A DNA stretch of 64,000 nt, taken from NCBI GenBank assembly GCA_011800155.1, contig CM022377.1:620001-684000 (forward strand). Reading direction: 5' to 3'. This DNA is from Flammulina velutipes (taxonomy: Eukaryota; Basidiomycota; Agaricomycetes; Agaricales; Physalacriaceae). This document shows, in pieces, positions 24,047 through 35,614 of the stretch. Each line of letters opens with the position of its first letter. Position 1 is the first letter of the stretch. Position numbers and translations under genes: made by a program. The notes beneath the pieces were generated by a model, which saw nothing but the letters and a program-made list of their open reading frames with translations, made no database searches and was not told the origin of the DNA.

Positions 24047-25027
24047 AGAATCTGCTGTGCATCATCTCTACACTGTATCATTACTATGCATGCATCGGGA
24101 CTCTTGTATAATTCATAGATCTATACACATTGCTATATTTGTTTTGTTGCCACACATTTTTTCGATAGATTCGTATCGCTCTAATTAGTTTCTCATATCT
24201 ACTTGTCATAGAGCGCCCAACACACGCGGCTTCTCCACGAGGTTAAACGTCCCCAAGCCACAGGTGCAGGTTGGATGGCAGGGAAGATAACACCAACTAC
24301 GCGTGGCGTACGTACTTCCAACACGTTGTGTGGCGCAACCCAACCTTTCCACTCCAACCCGCGCTGTCAATTCTGACAGCCATATCATTTGCTGGAGCTA
24401 AAATAGCCTGTTATTCGTCGGAAGTTACATCTAGTCTTTCATTGAATGGTGTCGTATCTAATATTGACTAGAACTATCAACTAGTTAGAGTAGCTTACCG
24501 TCCTCGCGCGTACCGGTTCACCGCATCAACCGATACGTTCATCTCACGCTCAAAGAATCGCCGACGACACATTGAATGGAACCTAGTGAATCATAATAAT
24601 ATGAGGCTGGGAACCTGCTAGCCTACTTGATCATATCACCATACACGATTTCTTGCATTGCCCTTTCCTGCAGACTGGCAGTACGTTTAGCGAGGGCGCA
24701 TCCCGGCGCATCCCTAAATTCTAATCCAATACAAAGGAAGTATTCAAACCGGCGACCGTGGGCGGCCCAGTACAGAGGCTAAGTGTTGTGGCTTGCCCGA
24801 TTGCCAATGGTATGCAATTGGCGTTGTAGATAACGACCATGACGAGGAATTCCATCCAGAGCGCTCTGTATGCGTCGCGCTTTGATTGAACTCCGGTTCC
24901 TGGTCCTCGTGTGGCGCACTCCACTAAAGGTGTCTCTCGTAGGTAATGCCCGACATGATTTCTCTATAACCATATTATTATCGTATATATGATGAAAAGG
25001 ACAACGATGTGCTTGTACAATTTTCGT
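24047..25027. other. Intergenic region upstream of copy D
   Basis: No complete gene is recognised. Two TGCGCCACA elements in reverse lie at 24329-24336 and 24910-24917 (8-base cores). Two short coding-like stretches occur on the minus strand (about 24,690-24,640, reading AKRTASLQERAMQEIVYGDM, and about 24,570-24,500, reading RRRFFEREMNVSVDAVNRY). They might belong to a small unannotated gene, but no start or family could be fixed. Confidence 0.35.
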
Positions 25028-25046
25028 GAATTTCAAGACTGCGGGC

Positions 25047-25063
25047 CACGTGACGGCGATCAC
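25047..25063 (+). promoter_or_regulatory. Family upstream module of copy D
   Basis: CACGTGACGGCGATCAC, ending 54 bp before the ATG at 25118 and followed by TTTGAACTTCCAGGACC. The same arrangement precedes copies C, E and F. Confidence 0.6.
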
Positions 25064-25117
25064 AAGTTGACTTTGAACTTCCAGGACCATTTATCGACGC
25101 GCTTTCTTTGAGCATCT

Positions 25118-28100
25118 ATGAATCGTTATCAAGCGATACATCATCTCGAAGAGAAAGACGAATGGCTAGACAGTCATAGACAACTCGCGTCTCCAGAGGT
25201 ATGATCGTTGAACTCCAACTTGGATGTTCAGACGTCGACCATACCATGTACAGTCCCTCTCCCCAGACGTGGTGGCCAAGGTGGAACACCGATCTGCGTG
25301 CTTTATTGAAGAATACGTCCCGCTCCTTACGATGCGGAGATGTATGGGCCTCACTGTAGACACGTTGACATACCTCACGCCGATGGTCGACTCGGTGACT
25401 TTTACTGCATCACGAAAAGCACGGTTAGTTGAGCTCTGTATGATAATGCTTTGAACTAATACTTTGGTTTATAGAGGATTATCGAGCTATGCGCTGCCCA
25501 TCGATCCATGTTGCACAGAAGACAACCTCGTCAAGCTTTTGTATTCCCATCGGGATATTCCTACTTTGGCATGTATGGAGATTCATCCAAGCCTGGATGA
25601 ACCAGAGGAAGAGGAAGACGAGGATGGTGAATCTGAACCCGCCGAGTCAGACGAAGGAGAAGATGAGGAGGAGGATGAGGAATTTGAGGATTCCGTCAGC
25701 TATCATTCCAACTTCTCCTCATGGTACCGTGCCAATGAACGGCGCTGTCGGGAAGCGGCGGAAGCAGATTCCATTCCCATAAGGAACTTGGAGGAAGAGA
25801 ATCCTCCGATCTCTCGCCTCGCGTACCTACAAACAACCTCATCGAGCGGACAAGTCCTAGCGGGATTCCTGTGCCTCACCAAAGCCGACGATATCGATAA
25901 TGCTCTTGCTGCCTGCGTATTTCACCGCTGGATTTGGGGAATCCGTGACGTCCCGGTGTTAGGCCTATCTTTGGACTCGCGTTATGGACACTTTGTTCGT
26001 GCCGTCTTCGCACAGGCTCAACCTATTGAAGGCTCATCTTGCGTAAGTGTATTCTAGTACCATCACGAAGCAACAGTGTACTGAATGACAATGCAGCTTT
26101 CCATCGTCCTGTGGTATGATCCATCCGTTGTCTTCGACCTAACAGACGGCGGTGACGTTCTGAGGCTAAGCTTACTCGTTGCTGCAGCCACGACGAATGC
26201 TGAAACCCTCCCACCACTCGCCATACCCCCATCCTCCATGCGGGAAGCCCTGGAAAGCGGCGATGTACCATACTGGAGGGTGGATATTGCGAAATCCATG
26301 GTGGTGGCAGACGAACAACCATCCATCGAGGACCGGGTAGTTGACTGGATGGAAGACTCTGAGGAAGAACCATCATTGCCTTCTATCTCTCCCCCGCCTT
26401 CAAGTTCTGTGTAATTCAATCAGACTTGAATTTCATGATCGTTGTTGTCTGACGGATATGCAGGAAAGCTACTTCAGGGAACAGCGATATAAGGTGCTGA
26501 CCATCTCCCAGAACCTCTCTGCATCTTTGTTCACATACTACAGTGACCCGGTGACTTCTCTACTCACAGGGCCGTCGACCTCCCTGTCCCAGCGACATAC
26601 GCTTTCTTGCTCAACGTGAGTCGTGGTGATTTCGTCACCATTACATTCATTCTCACCCCCTTCAGTTTCGCCAAAGGAGAAGGCAAGGATCCCACCCAGC
26701 TGACTCGGCAATACCTGACGGCCTGCATTGCATCGTCGCAGTTCATCCCGCCGGAGAAGATGATTGGATTCCTCGATAGTAGGAAGGATCTCTCAGATAA
26801 CATGCTCCTCCGTGTCGAGGTATCGAAGCGATACTATGCGAATGCACGGCTGGCTTGGGTCGAAGTAGGTTTTTGTCTGTTCGTTTTTCTTCTCTGCTGA
26901 TATCATTCACAGAGCAGCAAGCTTCCGGAGGTTTATCGATCTGTATGGTGTAACATTTCAGTCCTCGCTCTTCCCCTTATTTGTTTTGTAGCACCCTCTC
27001 ATTCAAGAGATGGACGGCGCTTACCAGTCAATGTCAAACACTAAGGATCCACATCTTCGACAGGCCCCAGACGACCCAAATGTGTTGCGCGCGCTAGAGG
27101 GCAGCATCCGGTTTCTGTGTAACCTCCACGACGATGTCCTGAATATCACCGAAGAACATGATGTAGACCAACCGAACGAAGCAGTTTGCAAGCGCTACGT
27201 TGCCCGCCTCATCGACCATTTCTCGAATGCACTTATCGATCCCGATGCGGATCTAATTTCAGGCTTGAACACAGAGGAGGCATCCGTGATTTGGTCTTCG
27301 TAGGTGCCGTACTCGTCTACTGCATGACTTCTGCTAACCATCCAAGAGCCACGAACAATATATTGATCTCCCACGGAGCGAGCTGGCAGATATCAAAGGG
27401 AATTCTCGCACCCGGACGCGTACAACACGAGCAACAATCGCAGAGCTCACTGCCTCTGGCGCACAATTTGCTAGTCTTCTCGATATGTGGGCAGCCACTG
27501 TGAATGCCATTGATATGGCACATGTAGATCCAATCCTGGACGCCGAAACGCATCACGGGAGCACATGTATACCTGAGACCAGCCGCGACTTGGAGGCGGC
27601 GAACAATCAATACTTACGGGAACCCTACCAAGCCATATGTGATTCTACTGTGTCGATTTGCATCCCAGATGTCTTCAACACGCTCGCTGCTTCGAAATCA
27701 TTCAACATTTTGACACCTCCTTCGGGTGCCATACATGCCGATGAAGATGATACACGGGCGCACAAGTCCGCAAAGCCCATGGAAAATACCCTCAATGGGA
27801 AAAGCTCCAGTGCACGGTAACAATGCCCCAGACCCCATGAGTAATGTCCCAACACTTAGCAGCGCAATCACACATGTGTGGCCGGCCAGCCACATGCGAA
27901 CCATGTCGCTCTCGAAACAGCCTGAGGCGGGCCATCTCGCACAAGCCATGTCGATTAGCGCCCCCGCGGTTACCCCGGAAGGTAGCACTACATCAACGAC
28001 AGCATCGATGGCAGCACATTTGAAGGGTCATGATATACGACAAGGTTCGACGGTGTACTGTTTGGACTCTTCGTCATGCTGACGGTATCTCAAGATTTGC

Positions 28101-28619
28101 ATATCCCGATAGCCACCTTCGTCTCACGCAGAGATTCGATTCAAGCCGCTAATTTGAACCGGATTCATGGTTCTGCGGGTGCCAAGTTCCTCGCCGCCTT
28201 GGGTATCCGTAACGTCGAGCTCTATGGATTCATTATAAGAGGCTTTGAAGTCTTGATGACGGCGTCGTATGCAGAAGATATCAGGACTGAATACATGCTT
28301 GAATGTATAGAGGTCCGTCACTACAATTGAATTCTGAATGCATCGCCTTAATTTATATTAGAATCCGAACTCCGTCTGTCAGGTTACGACACTTGACGGC
28401 AACGCGATGAAGTTCGACCTCACCAATCCCGTCCAGCTTGTCAACTTTGCTGTTGTCCTGATACGCCTGCGTATTGAACATGCACCAAGGATATTAAATG
28501 CTCTCGGACTGAAGGACACCAGTTCGGGAGAGCTTCGCAGGCTGTCTGAAATTTCCCGAGGCTGTATTCAAAGAGACAAGAAGGAAGGAGTGGCGCATTG
28601 GAAACGTCGGACACGATAG
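25118..28619 (+). CDS. GIR/FDLT family protein, copy D (frameshifted, possibly a pseudogene)
   Basis: The domain and exon order are as in copy C, and the two are nearly identical to about 26,900. Two defects are visible near the 3' end. First, the exon carrying REPYQAICDSTVSI and SFNILTPPSG runs into a stop at 27818-27820, while the matching continuation (APVHGNNAPDPMSN onward) is in another frame. The shift maps near an AAAA run at 27800-27803. Second, the acceptor ACAG that precedes QDLHIPIATF in B and C reads ACGG here; a substitute AG nine bases on (CTCAAG) would keep frame. The second module then reads normally (GIRNVELYGFIIRGFEV, FDLTNPVQLV) to TAG 28617-28619. A sequencing error in the A run could explain the first defect, so I keep it as a CDS. 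Confidence 0.55.
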
Positions 28620-28962
28620 AGTTTATACCATTGTCAGCAACTGGCGGGTAATCATTGTTTGCCAAAATCTTAGCGAAGCTTGTATTGGCTGGCGATGCAA
28701 CAACACTTATATAACATCTGACAATAATTATCCTATGGATATGTCCAACCCAAATACAACACCAGACGTGAAGACATTGAAATTGGGGACCATACCCGCA
28801 GACTTGGGGCCACTGATTTCGGTCGGCCATCTAGTTTTTGCTTCTCTATCCAAATAAATCCCCAGGCTCCGACAGAAATGCAGTCATAGGTAGTACCACT
28901 ATCAGTGGACGAGTCACCACAATTTGCGCCACATCAACTTACGTTCGGCCCGGACATGCATA

Positions 28963-28979
28963 TATGTGATCCCGATCAC
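28963..28979 (+). promoter_or_regulatory. Family upstream module of copy E
   Basis: TATGTGATCCCGATCAC: the E-box is mutated from CACGTG to TATGTG, while the rest is identical to copy F, including the following TGCTTAAACTTGAACT. The ATG is 34 bp downstream. A TGCGCCACA element (core 28926-28933) precedes it. Confidence 0.55.
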
Positions 28980-29012
28980 TGCTTAAACTTGAACTACCAC
29001 TATCAACGATCA

Positions 29013-31430
29013 ATGCGTCAATATACAGCTGTTCATCACAGTGGGGAGAAACTAGGATGGCTGGACAGTCAGAGGCAGCTGGCGTCCACCGAGCTAACAT
29101 CGTTCATCTTTCGATTTCGAGGCTCGCATGCCAGTGTCATGCAGTTCATCTCTCCGGATTTGGTGGCGAAGATAGAAAGAAGATGTGTGTACCCTTCATG
29201 GAGGAGCGTGTCACGCTTCTTCTTTGGCGCATCGTGAACACGTTCACATACCTGACCCCCCTGGGTCGCTTTCACCCATGTCAAGTCACAATTGATGGTG
29301 ACATTGGCCTGCTTTCGTCTCACAATATACACAAGAACATCGTCGGACGGACCAACACTCCAAGGATACCATCTTGCAAACCTACACGCATCTATTATTC
29401 CTCATCAACAGTGACCTAATGAACTCCATATCTGAAGGCCCGTCAACCTCCCCCTCTCATCCTAGGCTTTTATGCTCAGAGTGAGTGACGGATTTTTTTT
29501 CGACAATACCTTCGTTCTTCTTACAATCACCAGTTTCGCGAAAGGAGAAGGAGATGATCCTACCAGGCTGACTCGACAATATCTGACGGCTTGCCTCGCC
29601 TCAACACAATTCATTCCGCCTCGGAAAATGCTCAAGTTCTTGCAGGACAAACCGGACCTGACCGAGGACATGAAAGTTCGCCTCAAAGTGACGGAGCGAT
29701 ATTACGAAAACTCGCAACTCGCCTGGGTGAATGTACGTCTTCAGCTGTTCTCCTATCTCGTATACTGATACTGGAAAAAGAGTAACAACCTTCCGGAGGT
29801 TCATCAATCGGTATGTTGTCAAACTCTTGTGGTCTCCCGTGTTCCCTCATCTCCTTGCAGCATCCTCTCGTTCGTGAAATGGACGTCGCTTACAGAACAT
29901 TGTCCGACAACAACGATCCCTCTCTTCGACAGACCAAGGAGGACCCAAACGTTTTGCGCATCTTGGAGGGCAGCATCGGATTTCTTTGCACACTTTATGA
30001 CGATATCCGCAATCTCATCGAATACAAGGGTGTTTCCCAGCTCAACGAAGCCGTGTGCAGGCGATACGTCGACCACCTAATCAATCATTCTTTTAATGCC
30101 AGTGCTCCAGCTGTGGACGTCGTCACAGGCTTGGACTCTGAGAAAACATCCGTCATTTTGTCCTCGTATGTGCTGTGTCTGCTGGCCTCACAACTTCTGC
30201 TGACCATTCAATAGTCACGAACAATATATTGGGCTTCCACGGAACGAATTCCAAAGCATTCGTAAGGACTTAATATTCGCTACGGATTCAGCAATTACAG
30301 AGCTTGCTGCCTCTAGCCAGGGATTCACCTCACTTACTCGAGAATGGTGTCAAGCCATGATAGACACCCCTGCTGAACACTATACTGATGCAATCTCCAA
30401 CACCGTCCAGCTATACCAAGCAGCATCTAAACCTGATGCCTGTCCCACAATCCCCACGACCCCCGCAATGACAAGGCAATACTTACTGGAACCCCACCAA
30501 GCTATATGTGACTCTATTGTGTCGATTTACATTCCAGATGTTTTTCCCAAAATGGGCAGCTCATTCAACATGTTGATGCCACCTCCCGTGAAAAACACCC
30601 TAGAGTCTATAGGAGGTGCTCCAGTGTGCAGGAGCAATGCCCCCAAAACTAGCAGCAAAATCCTAGACATACGGGCGCTCAGTCAGATGCGGACTGACAT
30701 GTCGATCCCGAAGCATGCGGACTCTCTTGATCAAGTCGCATCGATTGGCGCCGCTGCAGCCACCCCGGGAGCTGACGCTACGTCAGCGACCACGTCGGCA
30801 ACACAATCCAAGGTCCATGATTTGCAGCGAGGTTCGTCGAAGCATTTGTATTGCTCTAAGTCATGCTAACATAGCTCAAGATTTATACATTCCAACAGCC
30901 ACCTTCGTAGCACGCAGTGATCCGACTCAAGCACTCAATTTGAATCGGATTCAAGGTTCCGCAGGTGCCAAGTTCCTCGCCACTCTGAATCTTCGTGAGA
31001 TGGAGGTCTATGGTTTCATTGTCAAGGGCTTTGAAGTCACGATGACTGCATCCTATGCTGAAAATATCAGGACTAAAAGCCTGCGCAGCATTTTCAAGGT
31101 TTGTTTGAATGAACCTGATAATAACCTTTCATTGATTGCTGTTAGAATCCAGATTCCATCTCTCAAGTTGCAATCCTGGATGGTAATGCAACCACGTTTG
31201 ACCTCACTGACGCCGTCCAGCTAGTCAACTTTGCAGTCACACTCATTCGATTGCGTGTTGAACACGTACCAAAGGTACTAGATGCCTTTGGACTCGAGAA
31301 TCTGGAGCAAATTAACGAGCTGCCTGACATTGCCCGTAACAAAACGAAGGGAGCTGCGAGCTGGAAACGGGCTCCACGACAAAGGCTGAGTGAAGGTGAA
31401 CAAGCACGGAATCTTCATGACATCGCATGA
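29013..31430 (+). pseudogene. GIR/FDLT family copy E, broken 5' half
   Basis: The start MRQYTAVHH matches copy F (MRQFTAVHH), but three lesions follow. The first donor reads CTAACA instead of GTAACG. Exon 2 loses frame after VAKIERRC and stops at 29235-29237. The block holding the acidic linker and first module is deleted, as in copy B. The 3' half is well preserved and spliceable: FAKGEGDDPTRLTRQYLTAC, NVLRILEGSIGFLC, EPHQAICDSIVSIYIPDVF, then AQDLYIPTATF, MEVYGFIVKGFEV, LDGNATTFDLTDAV, ending at TGA 31428-31430. The segment 29676-30071 is almost identical to copy F, introns included. It may still make a short 3' product, but I see no start for one. Confidence 0.7.
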
Positions 31431-31690
31431 GTAGAGCGTTGGTTAACGTTGATGAAATGTGAAGCCTTCGTGACAGGTGTATGTACTATGCATCTGCCCC
31501 ACCCAGGCTGGTGCTCGCTATTCCGCTATCCTATTAGTACTGCCTGAGAGAAAGCTTGAAGATTTCCTGAGATATGTAAACTCGTCGTTATACCACTTGT
31601 AACGGACGGCTCACTACTATTCGCGGTGTTGCGCCACATCAACTTTTGATGTTCGGCCCGAGCGAGGCGGATAACGGTCATTCACGTGGA

Positions 31691-31707
31691 CACGTGATCC
31701 CGATCAC
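31691..31707 (+). promoter_or_regulatory. Family upstream module of copy F
   Basis: CACGTGATCCCGATCAC, 38 bp before the ATG at 31746. A second CACGTG starts 8 bp upstream (31683-31688), and a TGCGCCACA element (core 31631-31638) lies about 50 bp further up. Confidence 0.6.
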
Positions 31708-31745
31708 TGCTTAAACTTGAACTTGGACTGCCACTATCAGCGGTT

Positions 31746-34700
31746 AATGCGACAATTCACAGCTGTTCATCACATCGAGGAGAAGATGGGATGGCTGGAC
31801 AGTCACATACAGCTGGCATCCACAGAGGTAACGCTGTTCGTATCATAAATTTGAGGCTCACACGCCAACCGTCTTATGCAGTTCCTTTCTCCGGATTTGG
31901 TGGAGAGGATAGAAAGAAAATGCGCTTCATTTACGGAAGAATACGTCGACCTTCTTCTCTGCCGCAGACGTTTGGGCCTTACCGTGAACACGTTCACATA
32001 CCTAACACCTCTGGTCGACGCGGTGACTTTCGCTGCATCATCCAATGCACGGTCAGTCTAAGTATAACTTCCTGTCTACATAATGAAATAACACTGGTTT
32101 CTTAGATCAATCTCTAGCTATGCGGTCCCTATTGATCCTTGTCGCTCGGATGACAACCTTGTTCACCTCCTACATTCTCATCGAAATATACCTACAATTG
32201 CATGCCTAGAGATTCAGCCACGCCTGGAACTACTGTCTGACTCTGACTTTGATGACACCAATATGGACGTCGACGGAGCGAAACCTGAATCCGACGAGGA
32301 TTCCGTTAGTTATCATTCCAACTTCTCCTCGTGGTACCGTGCCAATGAACGGCGCTGCCGGGAAGCGGCGGAAGCGGATTCCATTCCTATAAGGAACTTG
32401 GAGGAAGAGGATCCTCCCATCTCTCGTCTCGCATATCTACAAACGACTTCTTCAAGTGGACATGTCTTGGCGGGATTTCTCTGCCTTACCGACACCGACG
32501 ATATCTTCAATGCCCTTTCCGCTTGTGTACTTCACCGCTGGATTTGGGGAATTCGTGACATCCCGGTATTGGGCTTGGCTTTGGACTCACAGTGTGGACA
32601 TATTGTCTGTGCCGTCTTTGCATATCCCGAGCCTATACAGGGCTCGTCTTGCGTGAGTATATTCTACTCATGTCATTTCTCAAGGCTATACTGAGAGTGA
32701 TAATGCAGCTTTCCGTTGTCCTGCGGTACGACCCAATCGCATTTTTCGACCTCACAGATAGTGGCGACGTTCGAAGGCTCAGTCTACTAATTACTGCTTT
32801 CTCGACGAAAGCTCAAGCCATCCAACAGCTCGCCCTACCGTCGTCGACGATACGGGAAGCCTTGGAAAGCGAGCATGTGCCGTACTGGAGGGTGGACATT
32901 GCTAAATCGGTGGTACAAGCAGATAAGAAGGCACCTATCAAAGTGCAAGTACATAAATGGATGGACAATGAAGAAGATGCATTGTGTCCCCCCAGTTCCC
33001 CTCTGTCCTCGTGCGTTGGTCGCTCCATAATCGATGGTTGATACTAACATTCTTGTTTCGCAGCGATAACGACCAGTCTCAGCTTACGGACCTATCGAAT
33101 CAAGCAATGGATGCTAAAAAGAGGAAACCGACGAAAGCGGCCACATCGTCGAAGGAGGTCGTCAGCAAGAGCCCGTCAACCACGGGATCTTCGTATGTCT
33201 TCATCGCTCGTGTATACATCGTGCTAACGGATGACAAAAGCCAGGAAACGAAGAAAGACGACACAGTGATGGAAGTCGTTGGGAAGAGCCCGCCGACAGA
33301 CATGAGATCTTCGTATGTCTTGATCTACTCGTGTATACATCACACTAATGGACGCTAGATATGCTGCTATGCAAAGCAGCGCTGCAAGGTATCATCTACC
33401 AAGCCTCTACGAACATATCATTAACCCAGTCCAGTGACGCAGCGAGCACAACACTAGAAGTTCCGTCGAACTCCCCTTCCGGTATAACTGCGCTCTCTTG
33501 CTCAGCGTGAGTTTCTGATATTTTGAATTTCGATGACATTGCTTATCATCTGTCAGATTTGCGAAAGGAGAAGGAGATGATCCTACCAGGCTGACTCGGC
33601 AATATCTAACTGCTTGCCTCGCCTCGACACAGTTCATCCCTCCCCAAAAGATGCTCAAGTTTCTGCGAGACAAGCCGGATCTCTCGGAGGACATGCAAGT
33701 TCGCCTCAAAGTGACGGAGCGATATTACGAAAACTCGCAACTCGCCTGGGTGAATGTACGTCTTCAGCTGTTCTCCTATTTCGTATACTGATACTGGAAA
33801 AAGAGTAACAACCTTCCGGAGGTTCATCAATCGGTATGTTGTCAAACTCTTGTGGTCTCCCGTGTTCCCTCATCTCCTTGCAGCATCCTCTCGTTCGTGA
33901 AATGGACGTCGCTTACAGAACATTGTCCGACAACAACGATCCCTCTCTTCGACAGACCAAGGAGGACCCAAACGTTTTGCGCATCTTGGAGGGCAGCATC
34001 GAATTTCTTTGCACACTTTATGACGATATCCGCAATCTCATGGAATACAAGGGTGTTTCCCAGCTCAACGAAGCCGTGTGCAGGCGATACGTCGACCGCC
34101 TAATCGATCATTTTTTTAATGCGCCTACGGATCCAGCTGTGGACGTTGTCACAGGCTTGGACTTCGAGAAAACAGCCGTCGTGTGGTCGTCGTATGTGTC
34201 GTGACTACTTGCTTCATGACTTTTGCTGACCATTTAATGGTCATGAACAATATATTGGACTTCCACGGAACGAGTTCCAAAGCGTTCCAAGCGACGATAT
34301 AATGTTCTCTACGAGGAGAACAGTCTCAGAGCTTAGTATCCCTGGCGATGAATTTTCCACACTCGCTCAAGAATGGCATCAAGAAATGATAAATACCCCC
34401 GATAGACTGTATGCAGATGCAATCTGGAAGACTGTCCAGATATATCAAGATGCGTCTCTGCCCGAGGCCTGTTCCACAAGTCCCACAATGCCCACAATGA
34501 CAGGACAATATTTCCGGGAACCATACCAAGCTATCTGTGACTCTACCGTGTCGATTTACATTCCAGATGTCTTCCCTACATTGGTATCAGCCAGGTTATT
34601 CAATCTGCTGACGCCACCTTCAGGTGCCATACTTTCTGAGGAGCTGGATCCGAAAAAGGTCGCAAAGCCCTCGAATACTGACCCCGACCCCACGGAAAAG

Positions 34701-35502
34701 GCTTCAACACCCAGCAACAACACCTCAGAGTCCACACCCAGAATCCCAGATCTGTGGGCGCTCAGCCAGGTGCGGACCATGTCACGCTCGAAGCAGGCAA
34801 ACCGTCTTGCCCAAGCTACGTTGACTGGCACTTCCGCGGTCACCCCGGAAGCTGAGGCGACATCAACGATCAAATCAGTGGCATATCGGGAGGGCCATGA
34901 CCTGCGACGAGGTTCGTCAATGTACTCTTTGTATACCTCATGAGTACTGATAGAGAGTCAAGATTTAGCTCTCACATTTGTCACATTCGAGGATAAGAGA
35001 GCATTCTTGAATATGTTACAAGCCGCCAATCAGAACCGGATTTACGGTTCTGCAAATGCGAAGATGTTTGCTGTTCTGGGTATGCTTGAAATGGAGGTGT
35101 ATGGTTTCATTGTCAAGGGCTTTGAAGTCATGATGACTGCATCATATGCTGAAAAGATTAGGACGAAACTGCGCAACGTTTTTAAGGTTTGTTTTAATGA
35201 ACTCGTGATAAACTCTCATTGATTCTTGTTAGAATCCGGATTCCATCTCTCAGGTCACAATCCTGGACGGCAACGCAATCACGTTTGACCTCACCGATGC
35301 CGTCCAGCTAGTCAACTTTGCAGTAACGCTGATCCGCTTGCGCGTTGAACACGTACCAAAGGTATTAGATGCCTTTGGTCTCAAGAACCTGGAGCAAATC
35401 AACGAGCTGCCTGACATTGCCCGCGACAAGATGAAGAAGGTTGGGACCTGGAAGCGGGAAACGAGGCGAAAGCCGAGGAAAGGAAGAACGTCGTCGTCGT
35501 GA
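31746..35502 (+). CDS. GIR/FDLT family protein, copy F (mutated splice acceptor)
   Basis: The family structure is complete: MRQFTAVHHIEEKMGWLDSH; FLSPDLVERIERKC; SSYAVPIDPC; acidic linker; SYHSNFSSWYRANERRC; first module (WIWGIRDIPVLGLALD, FFDLTDSGDV); helical exons; REPYQAICDSTVSIYIPDVF; second module (MEVYGFIVKGFEVMMTAS, LDGNAITFDLTDAV); TGA 35500-35502. Two oddities stand out. Between the first module and FAKGEG there are extra exons, where a SS/intron unit is repeated in tandem (33187-33240 and 33311-33358). The intron before the EQYIGLPR exon ends in TAATGG where copy E has CAATAG, so its acceptor (34239-34240) is lost. The next usable in-frame AG is at 34279-34280 and would delete about 15 residues. 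Function is possible but uncertain. Confidence 0.6.
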
Positions 35503-35614
35503 CATCGCATGAGTAGAGCGTCTAATTATATAATGTTGACAAAATATGAACCTTTTGTCATGAGGGTCCAGTCTCAGCACTAAGACCTATTCGCACTCGC
35601 TTTTGATTGAATAT

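Larger units (their letters stand above)
25028..28619 (+). repeat. Right arm of the large inverted repeat (copy D plus promoter)
   Basis: Mirror image of 16587-20140. The 5' portion is nearly identical to copy C. The last third is closer to copy B (for example MLECIEV.HYN), so this arm looks like a mosaic. Confidence 0.75.

Noticed and set aside
24500..24580. Helicase fragment (similar to the helicase segment near 35,700)
   Set aside because: Similarity is limited to about 27 bases and does not extend; probably chance.
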